Source: Gnetum montanum
Lineage: Eukaryota; Streptophyta; Gnetopsida; Gnetales; Gnetaceae
Length of the DNA: 64,000 bases
Direction of reading: 5' to 3'
NCBI GenBank assembly: GCA_015680685.1
Contig: MNCI01021441.1
Span: forward strand, 282,603 to 346,602
In this document: piece after piece, positions 22,406 to 34,519 of the stretch
Layout: every line of letters begins with the position of its first letter
Position numbering within the stretch: position 1 is the first letter of the stretch
The notes under the pieces: generated by a model
Told to the model about the DNA's origin: nothing
The model's database searches: none
Seen by the model: only the letters and a program-made list of their open reading frames with translations
Program-made: the position numbers and the translations under genes

Positions 22406-23959
22406 TGACAAAACTAACAGTGAGATGTTAGGGAGAAGGCCCTCATCCTTTATTTTTTAAGCTTAGAATTTGTCTTATAAAAAGCATTATATGATAATAA
22501 AACATTTGAAATAGTATAGAAGTAGAAAGAAAATGAGATACCTTTGGGATTTTTAAATTAGAAGCAATATTTTAAGGCCTCTTCTTTTATGATGCACTAA
22601 TGAAATCCATCTACATTTGTATTTTTATTGTTGGTGCTTATTGAAATTTTTTTCTAAAGATAAATTTTATTTAGATATCAAGAGTTTACTGGCACCTTTA
22701 TAATTAAAAGAATTAGTAAAAGGTTAAGAACTTGTTGAAGAAGATTTCATGTATGCTTGCTAAAAACTATCATTATTCGCATTTTCTAAAAATTATTCTT
22801 TCTTTTCCTCACAAATGACTTTTTTTATTAAGAATAAGATAAATTTCAATGATATTGTTTTCATGACAATAATAGCTACAACATCTTTGTAAATTATTAT
22901 GTGTAATTTTATGCAAAAAACATTGATTACTAGCTTTGAGTTTTAATTCTATCTTCTTCTGCTGTAAATTAATCTCTACAATATAACATGTGTACAACAT
23001 ACCATCTACCAATGTTTTGAACTCTATCTTTAGGATTATACTCATGTTGCTAGAAATTTTGCTTTCAAAACTTTGAAATAAAAGAGGAAGATTTTTTTTA
23101 ATTGAATCCAACATGGAATTCTTGAATAATAAGAAAACTATGGATGAAAATTTACTTTTCATTCCTAAGAAATAAAGTATTATGCTTATCCTAAAAACTT
23201 TAAGATCTAATTATTTTTCAACCATTTTAGAATTTTCCAGTTCAAAAAAGAAAAAATATTTGGGAAAATAGTTGGCATTCAAAATATTAATGCCATAGTA
23301 TTCAAGGATAGTCTAAATGACTAGTATAAAACCCTTATTTGGGCAAAAAAATCTAATAATTTATCGAAATAAGTATATTCAAGTGATATCTTTTGATAAG
23401 AATTCATATAAATTATTGAGTAAAAAAAAATTAAAAGCTTTAAACCTTTTCATAGTCTCTATAATTTAAGAGATGTTAGTATTTTCCATCTTTAGATCAT
23501 TTCGTGCCCAAAAAAAATTTTGATGCAAAAACTATACTAGAAGTCTTCAAGCTCAACCATGAGTACAAAGTTGTGCAAGCTAACCAATTGGCCAATTGGT
23601 TAAGGATACATATGATAGAATTTGATTTTTTTACTTATTATTTATATTATTTATAGGTTTTAAACCCTCCCCCTCCCTAATTAAAGTAATTAAATATTGA
23701 TGTATTCCATGATTATCACTTTAGTTTGAAAAGGAAAATACTTATGGAGAATAATGAACGTTCCTTTTAGACTTATCAACACATCTTTTTTTTTTTTTTT
23801 GGAAAAACATATATAGGGGTTGGTATCATAACCCTCTTACCATAGCAAGGTAGATATGACCCTCTACATAATAATTACGACATCTTTTTATTCATTAAAA
23901 TGATTCAAAATAAGATGCATTTGTAATATTATCAAGCTACAAGGACACAAATAATTTTG
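22406..23959. other. Unassigned AT-rich segment
   Basis: The longest frame is minus 22809-23162 (117 codons); it is Lys/Ile/Asn-rich, shows no motif I know, and I do not call it a gene. A 22-bp perfect palindrome lies at 23581-23602. The right end runs into LINE ORF1-like copy 3. Confidence 0.5.
23581..23602. repeat. 22-bp perfect palindrome containing two CCAAT/ATTGG sites
   Basis: TAACCAATTGG followed by its exact reverse complement CCAATTGGTTA, with no spacer. No recognisable gene or LTR boundary is adjacent. Confidence 0.85.
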
Positions 23960-25230
23960 GTTTTATTCCATGTTTTTGCCTTATTCTAGTGATATTTATG
24001 TAAATAAGATGTTTGATTTTGGTTTTCTTGATAATGTATATGAGTTATTGGTTGCTATATTACATTACAATATGTGTTTACCCAAATTTTTACTTACCCT
24101 CCTTGTAATCAAATTTTTTTTATAACTAATTGATATAATGCAAAAACATAACATTCAAGTCATTCATGCAAAGTAATAATTTTTTTTTTCTTTTTAAGAT
24201 TAGTAACGCTTTAAATGGTATAAAATACCCTAAATATAGGACCATTTATACATAGGAATATAGTGTTGACTATTTATAAATGGACTTTAGATTTTAATAC
24301 TCAATCTAAAAAACATTCTAAAGTTCCATGTTTTATCGATGTATTTAATATTTTATTGATTTTTTTAGAGAACTAAGGAGTAAATTATTAGTTCTCTGGG
24401 TCTCATTATCTATGTAAAATCTATTTCTAGACCATTTGATTCTTGTAGATGTGTTTTATTAAAATCACTCTTCTTAACTATATAAATAAATTAATATTGA
24501 AAGCAAGTTGAAAGATGTATATTCAACTAATTACAAATTAAAATCTTTCTAATTGTTGTAACTTTTAACATTACAAATGATATTTGTTTAAGTTTTACCA
24601 TTTACTATTCAAGAAAAAAGATGTTGAGGATAAGAAAAAACATGTTGAAGTTGAGAATAAATAAAAATAATTTAAAGCTAATATTATGAAAAATCAAGTT
24701 GATATCAATTATAAGAATAATCGAATGATGATAAGAAACTTAAGAAGAAGATACATATTGCCATAAATACTTTTACTTTAACTACAAGAAGTAGTAATTA
24801 GTCCAAAAAGATAGTACGTAAGGAAAAGTTTTCCTTATTTAACAAGAGTATTCTTAACTCAAAGATTAAAACTAAAAATGACAAGTAAGTTATAGATAAT
24901 GATAAAGAATATTAAGTTTAATTGTGTTAGATAATATATATAATCATTTTTTATTGGATATTTCTTTCCTACAAAATTTGGTATTTTGCATAAACTTTGT
25001 ATTGCTACCCTTAATCTTTTTACTATTTTAAATTCAAGCATGAATGTTGAATATAATGTAAATTTTGTTAGGACTAGAATCATCCTCTGTACTAAAAAAT
25101 AAATTTCCTCTCTTAATTTTTCAAAGCAACAATTGTAAGTTTGTATACCTAAATAGATATTACTAAAAGCAAAAATTTTTATCTTCCCATGTTATTTTTG
25201 GTATTTCTTATTCATCAAGAATGTGATGTA
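23960..25230 (+). pseudogene. LINE ORF1-like remnant, copy 3, cut by element A
   Basis: Aligns with 4240-5480 in the same direction. Landmarks include 'gtatatgagttattggttgct', 'acattcaagtcattcatg', 'ctaaagttccatgtttta', the knuckle region near 24550-24620 ('tattcaagaaaaaagatgttgaggataag') and 'gttttccttattt'. It stops at 25230, exactly where the 5' LTR of element A starts. The homologous continuation resumes at 47332 beyond that element ('ctacaaatttt...ttattattaat', compare 5460-5490). Decay is about as heavy as in the other copies. Confidence 0.6.
25226..25230 (+). repeat. Left target-site duplication of element A (ATGTA)
   Basis: ATGTA precedes the 5' LTR; the same five bases follow the 3' LTR at 47327-47331. 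Five base pairs is the normal Ty3/gypsy length. Confidence 0.9.
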
Positions 25231-26083
25231 TGATGAGTCATGTTTTGACACACTTCAATATCGGATACCTGATACTAGAGCTGCAACATTGGATACCCGA
25301 TGTTGGAGCCCAGAACATAATGTTAGATATCCAATATCACAGGTTATACGTCGACCTATAAATATAGTGCTTGGGCTCACAATTTTCATATATTTTTTTG
25401 TAGTTTTGCATAGAGTAGTGAAGCTTTTGTAGTTTTTGTTTCCAAAGTTAGAATATTTTTTGAGTGCTTGCAGCAAGAGTTTGAGTGTGTACAGATCGTT
25501 TTTTGAACATTGATATACCTAAGTGCAACAATGTGATGGGAATAAAAATGAACCCTTTTGACAATCTTTGCAGCACTAAGAATAGATTAATATTTCATTT
25601 AATGCACTTTACTTTAATTCATTTAAACTTAAGTAATTAATTTCTAGTTGTTAATGAATATAAGTACAACCACTTCGAGCATACATATAGTACTCGGTAA
25701 CCCAACAACACTTAACATTTGGTAGCCCACCAACACTTTATGTGTTTAGGATGTGTCCAAAAAAGTGGGATGGGTACTTGTGTTAGGCTAGTTAGGTAGT
25801 AAATGAATTAGATCTTAAATTACTCTACCTTTCATTCTTGTTGTAGGTGATTAAACTTATAAAACATAAAATGAGAAAAATCATGTACCTCAATTACACT
25901 TAAACCATACCCTTAAGCTTCATAAGTGTAGTTGGGAAGACAACGAATGTTCTCAATGCTTGTTTTACTTCTTAGAGGGACTAGTGCATTGGAGAACTAT
26001 AGGTCCATGGAATTTGACCAAATTGCATGTGAATGCCTTAGTGGTTCATATGGTTGGGCATAGGGGTACCTCGTTGCTCATCA
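25231..26083 (+). repeat. 5' LTR of element A
   Basis: TGATGAGTCATG...CTCATCA, 853 bp, with TATAAATA at 25357-25364. Against the 3' LTR (46475-47326) I count 17 differences in the first 100 aligned bases, all transitions. U3 carries inverted 'GGATACC..GAT' units (25261-25335) where the W and B LTRs carry the GATATC palindrome. Confidence 0.9.
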
Positions 26084-26084
26084 T

Positions 26085-26102
26085 TGGTGTTGTTGCTGGG
26101 GA
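26085..26102 (+). other. tRNA-Asp primer-binding site of element A
   Basis: TGGTGTTGTTGCTGGGGA matches TGGCGCCGTTGCCGGGGA at 14 of 18 positions; all four differences are C to T. It starts two bases after the LTR. Confidence 0.85.
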
Positions 26103-26245
26103 ACTTGTGGTTGTTTCATGTACTATCTAGGATTTAGTGGAAATCATTCAAAATTGTTGGAATGAACCTTAGAGTCATATCATATTTTACAATTAGTACA
26201 ACAAAAATTTAAAAATCATGCTGCATTTTTATCATCTCATTGAAT

Positions 26246-28160
26246 ATGTCTTTTTCTCACAGGAGTGCTTCTCCACCTAAGTCTAATGGAGATCATTAGC
26301 CAGTGCCTTAGCAATATCAAGTGGTATATGCTCATCCTGATGAGTATGCATAAAAGTTCACCTTCATTCTACATTAGGATGAACAATTATGGTGGTATGA
26401 CATGGAGGGAAACATCATGTTGTCACTTGATTGATCCATTCCTATAATGCTCCAACAAATACTTATATAATGGGGTCTATAGGAACTTCATGCTGAGTAT
26501 GTTATGTAAGATAGTGATGCTAGGGATTATCATCCCAGTGAGGCACAATGTCGTAGGGATTGCCAATTGGAACAATGTTATGAATTTGCAAAGGAAAAAG
26601 AATTTATTGATTCTCCATTCCGACTATACCAAAAAGATGGTGAAAAGTCCTTCTCTAAGGGTTTTCCATTTAGTGAAATTCTTCTCTTTGACTTCAGTGA
26701 ATTAGGTCAAAACCAAAACCTGGAGTCCACTATCCACAATCTTGGTTATTGTAAGAACGGATCTAATAATAAAGAAGGATCTAAATAGGCAAGCCAAGGT
26801 AGGGATGTGGATAAGAAAAAAGATCGTGATCATGGTCATGATCGTTGAAGAGGTGGTAGTAGGCACTATGATGATGCTAGTCTTCCTTCCTCTTTACCTT
26901 CATCATCATCATCATCTTCTTCTTCTAGCTTTGACCATAACCATAGGAGGTGAGACCATGATGGAGGTAACCAAAATGACCAATGGGACCAAAATGATTG
27001 AAGGGACCATTGGGAAAGGCAAGATCAAGGGACTAGACATTCAAGAGAGGCACATCATCATGAAAAAATGGGTAGTAGAGGACATCGTAAGAACCATAAT
27101 CATGGTCTCAATAATCCTTTGCTTGCTACCCGAAGTATGCTCAATATCGTAGAGGTAGTACAAATTCCAACAAGATACATGAAGGATAGTCGAATCAAAA
27201 GGCTAAACATGAACAATATTTCTTGGTTCAAAGGGGGATATAGCTCTAATCTGCAGAATCATCTCTAAGATTTTTAAGATGCATGCACCTTGTAGAACAT
27301 AGAGAATGAGTGATAAAAACTTAAGTTGTTCCCAAGGATACTCATCAAAGAAGCAAAGAATTGGTACTGGTCCTTAGAGTCAAAATCTATCAAATAATGG
27401 AGTACCATGCTTGAATTATTTAATAATAAATATCAAACATACTCCAAGGTGTTCAACTTGAGAAGACAAATCCAAGGATGGAAACAAGGAACACATGAAT
27501 CCTTGGATGCCATAATCAGCTGATACTATTCCTTAATGCACAAATGTCTTTGCCATTGTTATTCTTAACTGGATCAACTTTGCCACATTGTAGATGGGCT
27601 TTGATTAGAAATGAGGAGAACCCTTGGTGTCTATGCCTAAGGATGACTATTAGAATTAAGTGGTTATTAGATACAAAGAATAATCGAGTAGGTAGGTAAA
27701 GAGGAGGGTGAATTAACAAAAAGATAAAGTGTAAAAGAATATAATCATGATACTTCCATTTGCAAGAGGGAGGTTCGATTTAATGATAGTGAGGAAGAAT
27801 TTGCACTTGATGAGATGGTGAGTAGGAAAACCTTGCCACTTCAAAAACTTCAATTTGAAATTATGGCTAAGTTTGATCAGTTATGGGACTCCATGGATAG
27901 CAAATTTCAAGCTATCCTAAAAATTTCTAAAGAGTCCAAAAAACAAGGTAGTGATTGTGAGTGCAGGAGGCACAAGGAAGTTGAACATGCTTATCAAAAA
28001 GGTAAGGATAAGATTGTTGCAATAGAAGAAGTTGTAGAAAGTGAATCAGATGATGATGGTGGATTTGACATCTACCAATATAAACATCCTAATGAATGTT
28101 GCCCCATAATGTCACATTTACGGGAGTCTAGGGTGTATTCTTTGAATCCATGACTAACAC
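26246..28160 (+). pseudogene. gag: gag of element A
   Basis: Starts MSFSHRSASPP at 26246, parallel to MSSSSHKSISPP at 36538 (element B) and MSSSYKHKD at 59125 on the minus strand (element C). It continues with 'FTFILH.DEQLWW', a Ser/His/Asp-rich linker encoded partly by TCA/TCT repeats (26890-26935), then the conserved capsid region 'DSRIKRLNMNNISWFKGGY' (27185-27240) and 'STMLELFNNKYQTYSKVFNL' (27400-27460). A later piece (27815-28153) has 'QLWDSMDSKFQAILKISKES' and an acidic tail. About ten stops or frameshifts are present. Confidence 0.75.
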
Positions 28161-28785
28161 AAAGGCAAACATCCAGAAGATTACCTTATCCTCAAGGTAA
28201 TTTTAGGTAGTTCCACTAGCAATAGTAATATTATCCAAGTTGAACTCCATTGCAACCATATGAGGAGTATCAACATTGGCAGCAACCATAATCATGGGTG
28301 CTAGCACCACCAAGGTAGTAATACCCTTACAAACAACCTGATCCATATGGGTACTACGTTCAGCAACCTTGTCTCCATGTGACTTCTCTAGTCATTTTTC
28401 TACGTTTCAGTCTCACTAACACCCTTCTGATTATTATTAAACTCATTCTCCACATGAAAGAAGGGATGCCACCTTTTATCCTTATTTCCCTCTTGTTCAT
28501 GCACACGTTCCTCCTCTAGCTGCATAGTTACCACCTACTCCACCTATGCAGGGTGAACTACTAGCTCACCTGCAACAACAAAATGCTACTAAGGTCATTA
28601 ATCTACAACTGATTCATCAATTGAGTGGGTTGTATACTTGATCAAAGAAAATACCTTTATTTCGACCCTACAGTCCACTTAAGCCCTTAAATACACCTAC
28701 GGTTGACAACCCTGTCCCTCCATCTTCCTTTGTATCAAATTCCTTCAACTCCTCTTCAAACCAGACACTACCTAGTATCCATACC

Positions 28786-29290
28786 ATGATGCTTACTCAC
28801 ACTGTATCTAATTGGATCTATACTAGAAACCTTCCTAGGAAATTAGCTGATCTTGGAAGTATGCTCATTTATTTGCAAATTGCTAGGAATGCAGTATGCA
28901 AAGCTCTTCTTGACTTAGGTTATAGTGTCAATTTAATTTCTCATGAGATGTACACTGAATGGAACCTTGCTCCTCTCAAGGAGAGCAATATTAGATTAGA
29001 ATTGGTAGACTAGTCTGTCACTGTTCCATTAGGACTAGTGGAAGACATTGTGACCATTGTCTGTGGGTGGTATTATCCTATTGATTTCCTAGTGATCAAG
29101 GTGGAGAACAACAAAGGGCATTTCCCAATCATCATGGGAAGGGTATGGCTTAACATCATTCATGCAAGAATGGGCATCAAAGATCTTTCCTTGGAAATAT
29201 AAAAAAAAAATGCATTCAAAAAGATCAAGAAGAAGTGAGTTCCATGCATCACATATAGTGATATAGGGTGCAATTGTGTGTAGAAACTCT
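28786..29290 (+). pseudogene. Aspartic protease of element A
   Basis: The open piece 28786-29013 has 'KALLDLGYSVNLISHEMY', in the place of the Athila L-x-D-x-G-A-S-x-N-L-M-P motif; Ala is Tyr here but the catalytic Asp is kept. It continues past a stop with 'VTVPLGLVEDIV' and 'FPIIMGRVWL' (the usual I-I-L-G-R-x-F-L). The parallel copies are at 39108-39587 (B) and 56153-56608 (C, minus). Confidence 0.75.
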
Positions 29291-29819
29291 AGGTTATGGA
29301 ACAAGCATTTATCTTTGCATGTAAGTAGTGTGCACTAGAAGTAGAAATTCAAAGGTGTATGTACATGGTAGCCACAAAAAAAGAGGGCACCCAGTGGTTG
29401 ACCACTAATTCTAAGAGTAGCACACTTTGCAGGAACCAATTGAGAGCCTAACATGCACATATGTCATAGGAATGGATGAACTAGAGCAAGTTCATCACCA
29501 AATCTCTAATGATGCAAATGATGATACTTATTGGGAAGAGTTGGAGATTCTTGAAAATTTCAAGCAAAAGCCCCTTAAACTAAAAATGCTACTAGTTAGA
29601 ATGGAATATGTGTTTTTTAAAAATGGGTGCAAATCTTACTCCAGAGTAGAAAAAGATGTTGTTGAATGTGGTTGAAAATTTGTTAATAGCTTTTTCTTGG
29701 TTATATCTTGAACTCATAGGGATTGATCCCAGGATATGTCAGCATTGTATTTAACCAATGTGGCCATGAAGCCAAAGATATAGCCATAGAGGTGATTAAA
29801 CCCCAAATTGAAGTAGATC

Positions 29820-30450
29820 ATCAAAGAGAAAATCAAACAAATCCTCAAGGTAGGGTTCATTTATCCCATTGTAGATAGTGAGTGGGTTTGTCCACTTGTG
29901 ATTGTACCAAAGAAAGTAGGCAATTGGTGGGCCTTCATCGATTTTTGGCTACTGAATATGGCAACATTCAAGGACCATTTTCCGTTGTCATTTGTTGATT
30001 AGGTGTTAGACATAATATATGGGCATTGTTACTATAGTTTTCAAGATGGTTATAATGGTTATAAAAAAATTAAACTACACCAGAGGACCAAGCAAAGACA
30101 ACATTCATGAGTCCTTGCAGGACTTTTGCATATCACAAGATACCATTTGGTCTATGCAATGCTCTTGCTACATTCCAACTCCTGGTTCTGAGCATTTTTC
30201 AACAAAAAATTGGAAGTGGTGTTGAATTATTCATGGATGACTTCTCCACTTATGGAGCTACATTTGAGCAAGCCCTGGACCACCTTGAGCAAGTGGTAAA
30301 ATGATGTGTTGAAACCAAATTGTAGCTCAATTGGTAAAAGAGTCATCTAATGGTCCAGGAAAGCATTGTATTGGGGAACAAAATATCAAAACAAAGAATT
30401 GCGATAGACCCTAAGAAAATAAGGGTCATCTAAGGAATAACCTTCCAACC
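29820..30450 (+). pseudogene. pol: Truncated reverse transcriptase of element A
   Basis: Fingers at 29830-29960 ('GGFIYPIVDSEW', 'VPKKVGNWWAFIDF'), motif A region 30010-30060, motif B 'YHKIPFGLCNALATFQLLV' (30130-30200) and motif C 'LFMDDFSTYG' (30225-30255) with both catalytic Asps intact. After the thumb-like 'LDHLEQVV' and a 'KIRVI'-like remnant (30410-30440) the sequence jumps into the integrase tail at about 30452. The rest of RT, all RNase H and most of integrase are deleted, compared with element C. Confidence 0.75.
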
Positions 30451-30451
30451 A

Positions 30452-31030
30452 AAAACTCAACTATGCCCTTTGGGCCTACTACTCAACATGGAAACTTCCT
30501 ATAAGCTATTCTCCCTATGAGCTTGTGTACAAAAAATTACTAACACTTCCTATTCAATTCAAGCTCCATACACTTTCAATAACTTGTGATGTCCACCTTG
30601 ACTTAAGTCTAGTACTAAAAGAAAGACTAATGAATCTCAACCTACTAGATGAAAATTTATTGGTGGCCCTATCATCTAATGAGTTGCACAAGGCCTACAA
30701 CAAAAAGCACCATAATCTTAAAATTAGAAAATTCAAATTTCAACCAAAAGATAAGGTTCTCTACTAGAACCCCACACATGTATCTCAACAAACTAAGTTC
30801 CAAATGTTGTGGGAAGGACCTTATATCATTTACGGAGCTTTTCCTTCTAGGGTCATGATGATCTACAAATTTGAGAGCCCAGAGAAGAAACAACTAGCCA
30901 ACATCCAACAAATCAAACCGTTTCATGAGCATAAGTCAGCTAATACAATAAGCACCTCATCAGATAGACAACCACACTCCATATTTTGGATTTCCTCCTT
31001 TCAACTTAGTCATAGGGGAGATGGCCACCC
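30452..31030 (+). pseudogene. Integrase C-terminal part of element A
   Basis: Reads 'ALWAYYSTWKLPISYSPYEL' (30470-30530) and the open frames 30525-30767 and 30804-31037 ('LMNLNLLDENLLVALSSNEL', 'GPYIIYGAFP', 'IKPFHEH'). It matches the minus-strand element C integrase tail (53540-53170) almost block for block. The core with D-D-E is missing. Confidence 0.75.
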
Positions 31031-31270
31031 ATGCTAATGATATGAGTGGCTCCTAAGTTTTTTATCCTTTTTGTTTTACAACTTTTTGTTTTGCACATTC
31101 TTTATTTTACATCTTGTTGTTTTCATGTTATTAATCTTTTCTAATTTTTGTTTTACATCATCATTAGCACATTTGCTATTCCTTTTATATTTTCTTTTAT
31201 TTTGGTGTGATTTTCTAAATTTTTGTTAATAAGTGCTAGGCATAGTGGTAATGCATTGCTTAATGGTGAT

Positions 31271-31288
31271 GTATGCTATGATAGGTAC
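31271..31288 (+). repeat. Left copy of an 18-bp repeat flanking the pararetrovirus
   Basis: GTATGCTATGATAGGTAC here and GTATGCTATGATATGTAC at 44651-44668 differ at one base. Both lie exactly where element A sequence gives way to viral sequence, so this looks like the duplicated host site (or the microhomology used) at integration. Confidence 0.75.
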
Positions 31289-31880
31289 CTAATTAGTTTT
31301 TAAGCTTTTCCAAACTTTTAGTATAAAAATGTTATTACCATTCAGTGAACATATTATTTCTTGTGGAACCAAGAATATAGAATATGAATCAACCATTAAC
31401 ATTATAGATTTTCCTATTCACACCTTGTACCCTCAATTAGGATGATATAATTGAGAAATTTTATGAACACATAGTACCTAAGAAGTCTCGTCATAATCTA
31501 GGAAGAAAAACTTATCATGTAAACCTTAAAAATCCTAGATTATTGAATATAGATCCTTTCTTAGAAATGGGAGAATCTAGTAAGAGAATTCTTCCTCCCA
31601 TAAAGAATCATTTTAAGTTAATTCCCTTAAGGAGATCTTTTGTTCTTCCTAGAATAGATCTACCTAAAACAGAAACATAAGAAGAAAGATTAACAAGGAT
31701 CTTTAAGGATTTAGGTATCTCTTATGAAATAAACAAAATCTTAGGGAAAGACCCAGAATCATCCCATGCCACTTTAATAGAAGTAGATAAGGGAAAATAG
31801 ATCTTGATAGAAGAACCAAGAGAGGTCTTAGACAATGAGTTTGAAACAACTTCCACTAGTTCATGTTCTCACACATAAGT
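31289..31880 (+). pseudogene. Pararetrovirus: movement-protein C-terminal region and linker
   Basis: The frame is open in long pieces from about 31440 to 31860 and basic (Lys/Arg-rich), ending in an acidic Glu/Ser/Thr stretch before a stop at 31876. It continues the domain order from the movement-protein start at the other end (44122-44650). I infer it is the region after the conserved movement-protein core; no diagnostic motif is visible here. Confidence 0.45.
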
Positions 31881-32379
31881 CATAAAATATGACATGCAAT
31901 ATCATTGCTATGAATGTGATTAGTTATTTAAAATTGAGTATAGATCCACCTTTTGAACAAACCCATGGCTTATTTCAGAAAATGAGTATAGATCCACCTT
32001 CTGATACTATTAGACTTCAAAATTGGGCTAATTATAATATTAGTGTAATGACTGGAGATATGATGGCAATCCATAAGCACAATGATAGAATGAATCAATG
32101 AACGTTAGCCATGAATCCTAAACTAAGAACCATAGAACAGGAATGGGTTCCTAAGAAACCTACTACTTTAGGACCAAAACTTGAGATTGAGTCTCCTCCT
32201 TCTAAGTATGGAATACCTGAGTGGGGAACAAACACTAATTCTCCAACATCCCAACACACATATCGCCATAACCAACCTAGACCTAGATTTACCAAGGAAC
32301 AAAAGGGAAAGGGTAAAATTAATTCAAATGAAGAATCCTAATCCAGGATTCTAGAAATGTATACTCACAATCCCCAAGA

Positions 32380-33290
32380 GTATCAAGCAATCTCTTCTAG
32401 GCCTCTTAGTGAAAGAGAACCAATATTCTCCATGGATAATTGTATATTTGCACAAAAAGACAACAGGTTCTTGACAAGATTATAGGTTTCATAGATAGAT
32501 AGGTTGTTTTAGATAAAATATCTATGAAGCATGTTATACAGAATATTGTGTTTAATTTCATAGGAAATCTTAGGAGATGGTGGAATTAGATAGATGCCAA
32601 CATAAAGAAAACATTTTTAGACACACCTTATATGCTTTTTATTAATGCCATTACTAAAGAATTAATAGGATATAAAGAAAATTATATTACAACATGTAGG
32701 GAATTTTTTTTAGTGCTAGGTTACAATGTATTCAGGATACGAATGAGTTCCTAACTCAAATGGAAGATTGGTATTATAGAGGAAAGTTAACTCATGATAA
32801 ATCTACTAAAGAACATCTCATAGGAGCAATGCCTTCTCCATTTGGAGAAAAATACTGACAAGAATTAAAATATCACAACATAACTTTGGATGATGTCAAC
32901 TTTAGCTATATTGTCCAGCTTATCAATGATGTGAAGCATGACCTCTGTCATGACCTTAGTGCCCAATCTATTGTCAAGCAGATTAATAAACAATTAGGAA
33001 AGTCTTTCTATACCTCTGTACATCCTAAACATAAGTGGTTAAAACCAACTTGGCAAGACAAATATTGTTGTCAAAAATCATATAAAATTAAAAATAAGTA
33101 TACCAAATATAGAAGACCCTATATATGTAGGCAATGACAAAAGAAATTAGATGACAAACCCCAATGTATATTTCGTGGTATGTTCAAATGTTGTAATTTA
33201 AAACTTCCCAAAGTACAAGTCAAGTTATTTGTGTGCTAAGGAAATCACTTTACCCATGATTGTCTTGATAAAGAACAACACAATTGGCAT
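32380..33290 (+). pseudogene. Pararetrovirus: coat-protein region with zinc knuckle
   Basis: Before protease, in the position of the capsid protein. At 33210-33262 a frame gives Val-Cys-stop-Gly-Asn-His-Phe-Thr-His-Asp-Cys, the C-x4-H-x4-C half of a CCHC knuckle with the first Cys lost. Upstream, 32740-33130 is mostly open with a basic stretch (Lys/Tyr-rich at 33080-33130), usual just before the knuckle. An acidic stretch follows at 33330-33400. Confidence 0.5.
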
Positions 33291-33954
33291 GTTAATTTTA
33301 TTAAACACCACAATCTATTTGAACAATACTATGATTTTTTAGATGATGATAAGGTTCCTTTTGAACTTAGTGACATCCTCATTGAATTTGATGAATATTC
33401 AAATTTTATTAATGCCAATCCTTCTGTTTTATCTAGGGGTATGAGCATAGCAGTGATTTCGATGCATATTATTACTACAACATGAATACACATCGTACTT
33501 GAAGAACAAAACCACCTTCACAAGAACCCTCATGGTTTGAACGCTCCTTTGATAGCCAAATAGATCATGTAGAATATGATCCAACTTATAAGATTATTAA
33601 AACCCAATTACAACATTTGCTAAAATAGTTGGAAAAACAACCAATAAATGATATTAATAGGATCATGTCTCTTAAATGTAGATTATAAGATAAACAAAGG
33701 GAGCTAGATGAACAAAGGTATGCCATAGAAGAACAGTGGTGCAAAGTACCCAGATTCACAACCAGTAGCAGAAGATGAGCAAGTAGATCTAGAAATAGAA
33801 GAAGAAGTAGCTAGAAAATCTGAAAGGTTTCCTTAGGACACAAAGAATTGCACAATTAAGGAAATACATACAATGGGCCTTTGATCAACTCACGAAATTA
33901 GAAAAAATAGATGAAATTTATCAAATATAGAAGTATCAAAAAGAAACACAAGCC

Positions 33955-34350
33955 ATGCCTATCAATTTAATTAATAACAATAAAAAGGAAACATCTTTGC
34001 CATTTTGTACATTCTATATTAAGATAAATGGTATAAGATCTTTTCCCATAGATGCATTAATAAATAGTGGAGTAGATGTATCTTTAGCCAGATGGAAAGT
34101 GGTTCCAACCTACTTATGGAAAAAGAAAGAAAGAACCTATGTTTCTTTTAATACATAAAAAGTTCCCATGGAATACAAGGCTAAACTTCCCATTAAAACT
34201 ACAGATAACAGGATATTAGTATTATATTTTTTTCATTGTGAAATAAAATCATATGATTTACTAATAGGTATTGATAATTTAGCTAAATTAGAACCATACA
34301 TGATAGGTTCTACCTATGTCTTGTTAGGTGGACATACGTTTAATAGGTAG
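33955..34350 (+). pseudogene. Pararetrovirus: aspartic protease
   Basis: Open pieces 33955-34158 and 34168-34350. The active-site triplet reads Asn-Ser-Gly at 34063-34071 where D-[ST]-G is expected, so the catalytic Asp is lost by a single G-to-A change. The following 'YDLLIGIDNL' (34250-34280) matches the second conserved block of caulimoviral proteases (hydrophobic-x-x-I/L-G-x-D). RT follows about 170 bp later. Confidence 0.6.
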
Positions 34351-34519
34351 AGTACTTATAAAGCTCGTTTTATTCAGAAGAGATAACAAAAACCTTGCAT
34401 TCTTGCATGGGTAGTTAATACTATAGAAAAAATGAAGAATTAGTTTGAAAATATTCAAACAAAATTCCTAACATTAGCTAGTGATGACTCCATAATCTTT
34501 AGAAAGAAAAGGAAGAATG

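Noticed and set aside
22809-23162. A 117-codon minus-strand frame
   Set aside because: Composition is that of AT-rich non-coding DNA, with no motif and no homologous copy in the window; too weak to call a gene.
26742-27152. A 136-codon Met-rich frame in element A
   Set aside because: It is a shifted reading of the Asp/His/Ser-rich gag linker; the real gag frame is identified by its parallels in B and C.
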